In this document: positions 1 through 6,900 of the stretch, piece after piece
Layout of the letters: every line of letters begins with the position of its first letter
Numbering within the stretch: position 1 is the first letter of the stretch
Source: Zygnema cylindricum
Taxonomy: Eukaryota > Streptophyta > Zygnematophyceae > Zygnematales > Zygnemataceae
NCBI GenBank assembly: GCA_037447655.1
Contig: JBBHKE010001908.1
Location: 1 to 11,885, forward strand
Length of the DNA: 11,885 nucleotides
Reading direction: 5' to 3'
Translations under genes and position numbers: made by a program
Notes under the pieces: model-generated
The model's database searches: none
What the model saw: the letters and a program-made list of their open reading frames with translations, nothing else
What the model was told of the DNA's origin: nothing

Positions 1-112
1 GTACGGTAATACCATTGACGCTAATTTACAAATACCGTATTTAATGTCAAATATAAATTAGATTCAATCACTGTATTTCGTGTATCAATGTCAAAATTTC
101 GGGGTGCCGATA

Positions 113-129
113 TAGCGTACAGTACGCTA
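113..129. repeat. Palindrome with 8-base arms (TAGCGTAC / GTACGCTA, 1-base centre)
   Basis: TAGCGTAC at 113-120 and GTACGCTA at 122-129 are exact reverse complements around a single A. The centre contains GTACAGTAC, which recurs at 440-448. Function unknown. Confidence 0.8.
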
Positions 130-410
130 ACAACGATTCACGGTGTAGCATGGACCTCCCTATGCTTCCTTAATTGTTGGAGGAATTCGTTCGGTACTCA
201 TCGTGCATAATAGGGGTTTCGCACGAGTAGTGACTTTTGCGCAAAAATGGATGTGTAGTTGGACGGAACTGTACGAATGAATACGAAAAAGGACAGTTAT
301 GCTGTGTACTTTGAAAAAAAGTGAGAATGTTGGTGACGTATCTTCAAAGGTTGACGTTACAGGACCTTCCGAAACTTCCCGATTCACAGGTAAAAGTGTG
401 AAAATATTGG

Positions 411-470
411 TGCCGTACATTACTTTGCCGTACATTACAGTACAGTACTGTACCTTGCCGTAACTTTTTG
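411..470. repeat. Degenerate 15-base tandem repeat, four units, containing a perfect 14-base palindrome
   Basis: Units start at 411, 426, 441 and 456. The first two share TGCCGTACATTAC exactly. The third matches the first at 10 of 15 positions, keeping GTAC and TAC in register, and the fourth returns to TGCCGTA. The third unit overlaps the perfect palindrome GTACAGTACTGTAC (440-453). Confidence 0.75.
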
Positions 471-1426
471 ATTCACAAGTGGCAGTAACTCGTCGTTTCG
501 CCACTGCTTGGCGCGCTCTTTACCTGCCACCACTTTCATTTCGGCTTTTACGGGTTTTGGTAATCGTCGCTTTTGGAATGATCGCCCGTAAGGACCTGTC
601 GCACATAGATAAGCTGATTTACCAGTCAATTTTGGGGGTCTTAGTTTGAGTCCTACGGCAACCATAGCACTACAGTAGCAGTTTTACTAGGGGAGTTAGG
701 ATCCAGTGGCGTCCATAGCCAATTCACTTTCTCTCGAGGACAACACTCCTATTTTGGCCCATGTGGTCTCTAAAGTCGATAAGGGTTTGTTACCATTTCA
801 ACAATCTTTATTGTCCCAAGACCAAGTTCCTCCGTTCTTTTTCCTCGTCACCAAAAGTCACTCAGGGGTGTAACCACATTTCTCAATTGGGTATTCGCTG
901 TTGAAATGAAGGACATTCTTGAGGTGCTCCCTTCGGTTGAAGCACATGGTTGAATTCGCTCTTGTTCGTGGCTAAGGCTTGGGACTTGGTTTGTTGCTAC
1001 ACCAATATTTGCCTCGCTCCCTTGTCTTCTTCACTGTTATTTTCTGTGATTCGCTTACGCCTCGGTTTGCCGCACTCTCGCTCGCAAGCAAGTCCCATTA
1101 CATTTGCGGTCAATTTATAGATGAGTAAGGCGCCCGTTTGCTCCTTTACTCGCACGATGGGGAGTGAGCAACTGCACACGATATGGTTCAAGATGCAACA
1201 GCCACGGTGGGAAGCAAAGCAGGGTTCATAGTCAAACACGAAATGTCACATATACTGTCCTCAATCTAAGGGGTCGTGGATCTTAGCACTGAATCTGACC
1301 CGGTCTGGTAGAGCTTACAAACCTTTGCTGTCAACATGAACCATTGCTAATGTCATGTTTATGTGTGTTTTGAAAATTATTGTTTGAATAATGGCTCACC
1401 TTCGTTCTTCATTCCTCTCTTTACAG

Positions 1427-2265
1427 GATAAAGTGGGACCTTCGAAAACGTTTGAACATACACAGGAGCAGCTACAAGCTTCCACAGAAGAATACACAAC
1501 CATGGGCAGGTATCGATATAGTATCATCTTGTGGTCTCTTCTCAATTCTTATAGACATACTTGATGCACATTACGTGCATGAGTTGCCTCATCTTTTTTA
1601 TTTGGAGTCTTTCTCACGTTTGCAGGGAACTTGATGAGCTTCAGCTTGAAATTACACGACTGCAATTAAAACTGGAGGCTCAAGAGGGTGCATCTGAGGT
1701 ACGCACATTTGTCCTCTAGGACCTGCATTTTTTCGCTTTACATCACATCGCGTAACTGGTTCTTTAGTTGATTTAGTCGACATCATTGTGGTACTGACCA
1801 TTATGGTGCATGTTGTGGCATTTTGTCACATTTGTCCTAGTTATGGGATGCTGCTCCGAGCAGAATGATTGCAAGCACTTTTTAGTTTCCGACTTCTGGC
1901 GAAATTCTTAAAATGTTTTTTATACACATTTGGAACAGTTTGCCAACATGCCAGAATTTCAAGATCTTTTATTTTATTATTATAGTTCTACAGATTTTGT
2001 AGAATCGCTCCTAATTTTTCTCGTTACCTCGCTCAATCCTTTCTGTTGGGTGACAATTGACTTATATGCTTGATCATTCCCCCAATTGCATTTTAGTTAC
2101 CATGATACCTTTTCGAGACACTCACTTGTTCCCTATTAATTGGCAACTGCGTGTTGAAATGTCCAGGTCAGGGCTAAGATGGATGAAGCGAGAATTGCTG
2201 AGCTGGAGGCACTTGTCAGTGCTGAACGGCCTTCCTTTTCGAACGAGAGAGATGCGAGTAACTAA
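1427..2265 (+). CDS. 3' end of an unidentified coiled-coil protein gene (last three coding exons)
   Basis: Three exons join in one frame: 1427-1509 (acceptor TCTCTTTACAG, donor AG|GTATCG), 1626-1698 (acceptor CGTTTGCAG, donor GAG|GTACGC) and 2167-2265 (acceptor GTCCAG, stop TAA). An AGG codon is split at the first junction and the second is phase 0. The product reads DKVGPSKTFEHTQEQLQAS, then ELDELQLEITRLQLKLEAQE, then VRAKMDEARIAELEAL, ending NERDASN. It is rich in Glu, Gln, Leu and Arg with hydrophobic residues about every 3-4 positions, so a coiled coil is likely over roughly the last 70 residues before a short polar tail. I do not recognise the family. The entry phase of the first exon is 0, so at least one upstream exon is needed; I could not find it in 1-1426. 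The gene converges on the flavoprotein gene. Confidence 0.7.
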
Positions 2266-2413
2266 GGGTTGCCGCATTGCATCCAGTGGGATTCATACTT
2301 GCCAAGTGAGTGAGTGATCATCGAGAGAGGAAACGATGTTGGAAAGCCATAGGTGCATAAATCCGTTTATCATATTTAACTTTTGTCATTATAAAAGAGG
2401 ACATAGTTCTCAC

Positions 2414-2427
2414 AAACCCTAAACCCT
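2414..2427 (+). repeat. Two-unit plant telomere-type motif (AAACCCT x2)
   Basis: AAACCCTAAACCCT is two exact units of the Arabidopsis-type telomere repeat, about 150 bases after the stop codon of the plus-strand gene. A short interstitial copy of this kind often acts as a telo-box in plant promoters; here it is in a 3' flank, so no role is implied. Confidence 0.7.
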
Positions 2428-2578
2428 TTCAGTATCCCATGTTTCCTCACACCCAACATTGCATACGGGTGGCACGGCTCGGGTTGCAACGGCATCCAGT
2501 GAATAGGAAAACATTATGGCACAGGAAACAGAACTAAGATTGACATACATGTGCATTCTCCACAACAAGAGCTTTAAC

Positions 2579-2807
2579 TCAAAAACAAAAAGAAAAAACT
2601 TGCGACAGCAGGTATATAGAACCTTGTTAATTCAAGTACAACCACGACAGTAATCAACAACAAGCTTTAACATATTTCTAGATTACTTTAACCACTTCCA
2701 CACAGTGATGACCGACAGATGGCAGAAGCTTGTTCAGTTACCCTCAATAGCCAAAGATAAACTTAAATCGACTTTTTGTCAAAAACGCCAAAAAGAAAAA
2801 GACTTGC
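2579..2807. repeat. Pair of A-rich direct repeats 200 bases apart
   Basis: The copies at 2579-2603 and 2779-2807 share TCAAAAAC, then AAAAAGAAAAA, then CTTGC in the same order; the second has extra bases (GCC and a G). Low-complexity A-tracts inflate the match, but the conserved TCAAAAAC and CTTGC ends argue for a real, decayed duplication. Confidence 0.45.
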
Positions 2808-3017
2808 AAAATGTTTTTAAATCTGCAACACTAAACTGTTTAAGAGTTTATAAAGCGCTTTTATGAAGTGCTTCAATTAATAATGTTCCAACCTTCAAAT
2901 ATTCTATCAAATCACATCGTTTACAATGGTTTTTCTATGGGCACTTAACCTTCTTATACAGAGACTGACGTAATCTCTCTCTGGCCTTAAAGTGCATTTC
3001 CTATCACGTCACCTGTT

Positions 3018-3030
3018 AATAAACTTTATT
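3018..3030. terminator. Two-way poly(A) signal candidate (AATAAA C TTTATT)
   Basis: AATAAACTTTATT is a perfect palindrome around one C, so the canonical AATAAA hexamer is readable on both strands at one spot between two convergent genes. It lies about 750 bases past the plus-strand stop and about 890 past the minus-strand stop, which would make long 3' UTRs. Plant poly(A) signals are degenerate, so closer variants may be used instead. Confidence 0.4.
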
Positions 3031-3603
3031 CAAAAAGTAAAATGTCTATATAACGTCTGTACAGAACAATCCTTGTGCAAACTCCCATATTACTGAAACT
3101 GATTTGTGAAACATTTGTGGATTTCGGCCATATGTCGAGTTATACAAACCCTCTTTTTCTTTCTGTTTTTTATCTCTCATTCTCCTTTTTCCAATGCCAG
3201 TGCATAAAACATTAGTGGACTTCAGCCTCATGTCAGTCAAGCTCTTTTTGCCAAATAGAAAGCAATATTTATTATAACAAGCGCCATGTAAAAAAATAAT
3301 GCAAGTGTTCCTCGTCAAAAACAAATTCGCTCTTGAAATATTCTTGTCACATACATATAACCCTGCATTATAACTTAAAAAAAAAACTGGCTCTTGCTAA
3401 CCTCATGTTTTCTTATTAAAGTTTTCCTCTCCAGACTGAAACTCTTGCTTGAGAAGGTTGCCCTAATCAAATAGCTAATGTCACAGTATGGGGGGAAACC
3501 AGTTTACAAAGACGGAGCAGAAACAAGAACGGGCCGTAAAAATTGAGAAGCTCACTTTGTTCAGATAAACAGCGAAATTGATTGTCTTTTCACCACCACC
3601 TCT

Positions 3604-3698
3604 CTTATCTTGTCTTGTCTTCTCTTCTCTTCTCTTGTCTTTTCGTCTTCTTTTGTCTTCTCTTCTTTTCTCTTCTCTTGACTCTTCTCTTGTCCTCC
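3604..3698. repeat. Long pyrimidine tract, degenerate (TCTTC/TCTTG)n microsatellite
   Basis: About 95 bases made almost only of C and T on the plus strand, interrupted by single G bases, built from TCTTC, TCTTG and TTTTC words. On the minus strand it is a GA-rich run some 225 bases downstream of the flavoprotein stop, so it may be in its 3' UTR. Such mirror-like purine-pyrimidine tracts can form triplex DNA and vary in length between individuals. Confidence 0.8.
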
Positions 3699-3922
3699 AG
3701 CTGTGGTTTCAGAGGGATTCCTGTCCTACCTTGTGTTGACATGTGCTTAAAAATGGAGCTCCCATTGACAAAAATGATTGCCAAACCCTGTGGCCATCAG
3801 CGACAGGGCAGTGGCAAAGAGCATATGAAGAATGATATCCACAACTCTTCAAACTCATGAGCGCAACCGGACTTGTTAAGCCCTCTCTGCTCGATTCTGC
3901 TTTTGGCCAAGGTTTCCCTGTC

Positions 3923-6900
3923 CTAGTTTCCATCCGAAAAAGTCATTATCCTCAATCCTTGTCTTGCCACGGTACTTCCAGCTATGAAGCCACCTGTCCA
4001 CGCATTCTGGAACAGCCCACAATAGGTGTATAAGATCCCAAATTCTCACTCGCGTAGTTCCTCACGGTTACACACGTGTACTTTTATGGTGTCGACTCAA
4101 TAGAGTGTTTTGTCCCAAGTATGATATCAACGTTAACTCTCATGTCTGATATAGGCTTCATCGAAAATTGATTGTAGGATATTAAGACCTCAGAGATTTC
4201 TCGCTCCACAAACATGGTCATGTGTTTAACAACACAACCGACATTACTTCTCCAAAAGCGTGTTTAAGGAAATCATTTCTTCGGCAAAGTCCATTGAACC
4301 TGAGGCCTAAATTGCAAACAATTGCACTAAAAAGAAGTATTATACTCGTGGAAGGAACACTCAGGCAAAATGCTGTGTTTTACCTGGAAATTGAACCCTC
4401 CAGTAATCCCATCAACATCCACAACCTGCCGCCAGCCCACAATACCACATGTCACGTCACAATTCAGCAAAAGAGTATAATAACCTCATTAGATAACCAG
4501 CGATGGAAACCCATCCGATTACAGAAGTAAAAGTGAAAGGCAGAATAAAGGTGATGATGAAACGGGGATGATGAAACGGGAGACCAAACTAACATATCTA
4601 TAAGAGCAAAAGATGCCATCGATGGCATTCTCAGCCACAGTCCTGTAACCACAGGTGAATTATGCTTCAGTCAATATGTAATGACCCAAAGACAGAATTC
4701 ATATGGCTATCAAAAACCCAATAACAATACTGCAAAATGGTCGCTGTAAGAGGGACGACTGTTTTCCCCAACACGATCAGCAGACATATCTCTAATGGCT
4801 CTGGTCCAGATCCCCCAAAAATCAAAGATTGCAGCTCAAAGGAAAGAATATCAGCACTTAAATCTCAAAAACACTGCATAATTTCATTCCTTCGGTAGCA
4901 TTAGACCTAAAAGGACAAAAAAAAAGGAAGTGAAATAGGAAAGAAAGAAGTCAGAGAAACAACTGACAGAAGTAAAAACAATATGGAAGTTTGCATTAAG
5001 AAGTTCATATCCGGGTGCCCAAAAACCCCAAAAGAGTAAAACGCGATGGCGAGGTTTTTCCCTCCGTCAATACTTAAAACTTGTCATGAAAACACCGTAT
5101 CCATTTGTCCACACCTCACCTCTCCGGCAAAAAATAGACCAGGACACAACTTGCTCTCCATAGTCCTAATGTCCACCTGTCCAAACCAGGCCATAAAACC
5201 AACAGATCATTTTCACCAAACATGATACTACACCGGTATAAAACAGAGATAATTAGTGTGGGGATGTATTTTAGTGTTAATTATTTGAAGTGGACATGGC
5301 TGGTTTCGAACAGATCAAGAATTAACGTTGAGACAAGACCAATTAGCGTTATGAACACTAATGTGTGGTCCGAGAGGGCAAAATGAGACCGGCACCGAAT
5401 TACTATTATTAACAATAATAGCGATCCACAGAGTAATTGTCATCCTCTGGCCTGACATGCAAGTCAGATGCTAAAGAAAATAAGGCAATGAGGTTTCCTA
5501 CCTCCTTGAGCGGCACCCCGCCAGCTGTCACAAACTCATCCTTGAACTCTCCCTGTACACAGAAGGTGAGACAAAAGAGTATAAGAAGAATAAACAGTGG
5601 AACGGGGACGCGAAAGGCAAAAACAATCATTTCCACACCAGGCAGAGGGATTGCTTTTGCCCCTAAACTTGATCTGTCCATGCCATTTTTGTTAAAACAG
5701 TCTGTGTTCCAAGAACGCTTCAATCTTACAGGAATCGCATTGACGATAAACAAATACGAAAAAAAGTTCACCAAGTTCAAGAAATTGCTGATGACTCATA
5801 CTCAATGTGGTGACTAGCTATGCTCAACAACTATGATCCCCAATTGGTAAATAAAGGGTAGGTAAAAGGAGGGTGGTTTCTAAAAGGAAGGAATATATTT
5901 GGAGTTTTTAATAGGCAAACCGGCTCTCAGCATTTATAAAAACACAAGCACAAAACAATCTAACAGGTGGACAGTATTCAACTCAAACAAGTAAACATTC
6001 TTGAATTGCTTCATCAGTCTCTGCCGTCTCCCCAGAGTGGACGATTTTCTGTAAAAAGCCCTTCTAAAACATAAGTTCTACATTTTTGAACAATATTTCC
6101 TGAGTGCAACTTCACAGTGCTCAGAATACTCAATCGGGAAAGTATTTGCTTGTGTTCCCCGTTTGGCCCATCTTCGTCCTGAGGAAAACCTCCAAATCTT
6201 TGTGCATGTTTGTGTATCACAAAGTATGTACAACCATCCTGACGCAATATACACAGTATAGATGGTATTTATATGGTATTTACTGCAGTCAGAGCATAAT
6301 AATGTGATCGCTAAGTACTTCAACATTCGCCTTGAACAGACCTTTCCTGCAATCTGGAGCTCCAATCTTTTCATTAGGCCTACGATCTGTTGCAGTGTAA
6401 TCTTTCGTACCGCTGACCACAGAATATCCGCATCCAAATCCTGCAAACATCATAAAAATTTCGTCAACATCAAGGAAATATCGTCGAGCTCGCACCACCG
6501 CCATACTTTGATGCTTAACACGAGGGATTATATTACGAATTCAGAGAAAAAAAGATCGATGGATGACAGATTACATATTCTCTTGCACACAAAGAAGGCA
6601 TACGGCTTGATTTTTATCATTGTTAGTTAGTTATCCTATACCTGCATAAACATATTAAACACGAGCCAGAATCACTCCTTAGGATTTGTTCCTGAAGTAT
6701 GGATAGAGAAATCACTCCATAAGGATTTTCCATTGAAGTATGGGTAGGGAGTGTCCTGACCAGCCTGCTTAGCAAATAGTTCCAGAAGCGTCGGGGAAGA
6801 TGCAATTCAGGGGGAGCAGCACCTCCCACTTTTCTTGTCTGTTGATGACATCATAGGATTTAGTTACTGACACATTTGTTTCTGTTATACTTTTTCCATT

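Larger units (their letters stand above)
1..1426. other. Left flank with no recognised gene; CpG-rich and repeat-bearing
   Basis: No open frame here resembles a known protein, and I could not place an upstream exon for the plus-strand coiled-coil gene. Short frames on both strands are broken every 30-110 codons. A plus-strand open stretch at about 698-867 reads like ordinary sequence but has a poor acceptor and no donor. By hand count, bases 121-1260 hold roughly 55 CG dinucleotides (about 4.8 per 100 bases) against roughly 15 in 2521-3480 (about 1.6 per 100). This could be the promoter or first intron of the plus-strand gene, or an inserted element; sequence alone does not decide. Confidence 0.5.
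2266..3922. other. Convergent spacer: 3' UTRs and intergenic DNA, no gene seen
   Basis: This stretch separates the TAA of the plus-strand coiled-coil gene from the TAG of the minus-strand flavoprotein gene. It is AT-rich and CpG-poor, and its open frames are short with no family resemblance. It holds poly(A)-signal candidates for both genes (3018-3030, and AATAAA on the minus strand at 3273-3268), a pair of A-rich repeats 200 bases apart, and a long pyrimidine tract. The first few hundred bases at either end are probably 3' UTR. Confidence 0.65.
4426..5119 (-). other. Intron 14 (694 bases), with small repeats
   Basis: The second-longest intron of the gene, donor GAG|GTGAGG, acceptor GGCGGCAG. 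It contains the 14-base tandem duplication (4553-4580) and 16-base palindrome (4613-4628) listed separately, and A-rich sequence near 4920. No coding potential is apparent. Confidence 0.85.
3923..5552 (-). other. C-terminal FAD-closing segment (exons 13-16, residues 449-525)
   Basis: Four very small exons complete the protein: exon 13 (5552-5502, [17 protein letters not shown]), exon 14 (5176-5120, [19 protein letters not shown]), exon 15 (4425-4384, [14 protein letters not shown]) and exon 16 (4006-3923, beginning [10 protein letters not shown] and ending in TAG). The run TAGGV, then AGE, then D.DG.TGG.N.Q.A, then G..AG is the characteristic C-terminal signature of HI0933-like flavoproteins and re-forms the FAD pocket. 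Exon 15 is only 42 bases but has a clear acceptor (GGCGGCAG) and donor (CAG|GTAAAA), and all four exons are in phase 0. The last 17 residues after the conserved block ([15 protein letters not shown] and neighbours) are not conserved in my memory of the family. Confidence 0.93.

Noticed and set aside
698-867. Plus-strand open stretch of about 56 codons as a possible upstream exon of the coiled-coil gene
   Set aside because: It has a weak purine-rich acceptor context, no usable donor before the stop and no coiled-coil character.
840-990. Minus-strand reading containing KGAPQE...FQQRI, reminiscent of a Ty3-type reverse transcriptase block
   Set aside because: The residues do not match the conserved motif spacing, stops flank it closely, and no neighbouring RT, RNase H or integrase motifs are visible.
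4222-4530. 102-codon plus-strand open frame
   Set aside because: It is antisense to exon 15 and intron sequence, with no family resemblance.
5437-5817. 126-codon plus-strand open frame
   Set aside because: It is the antisense shadow of exon 13 and its intron. The minus strand there encodes [11 protein letters not shown], a conserved block.
6078-6341. Open continuation of the exon 12 frame into intron 12, as possible extra coding sequence
   Set aside because: The residues after IAGK do not match the family, while splicing to exon 13 restores [16 protein letters not shown] spacing.
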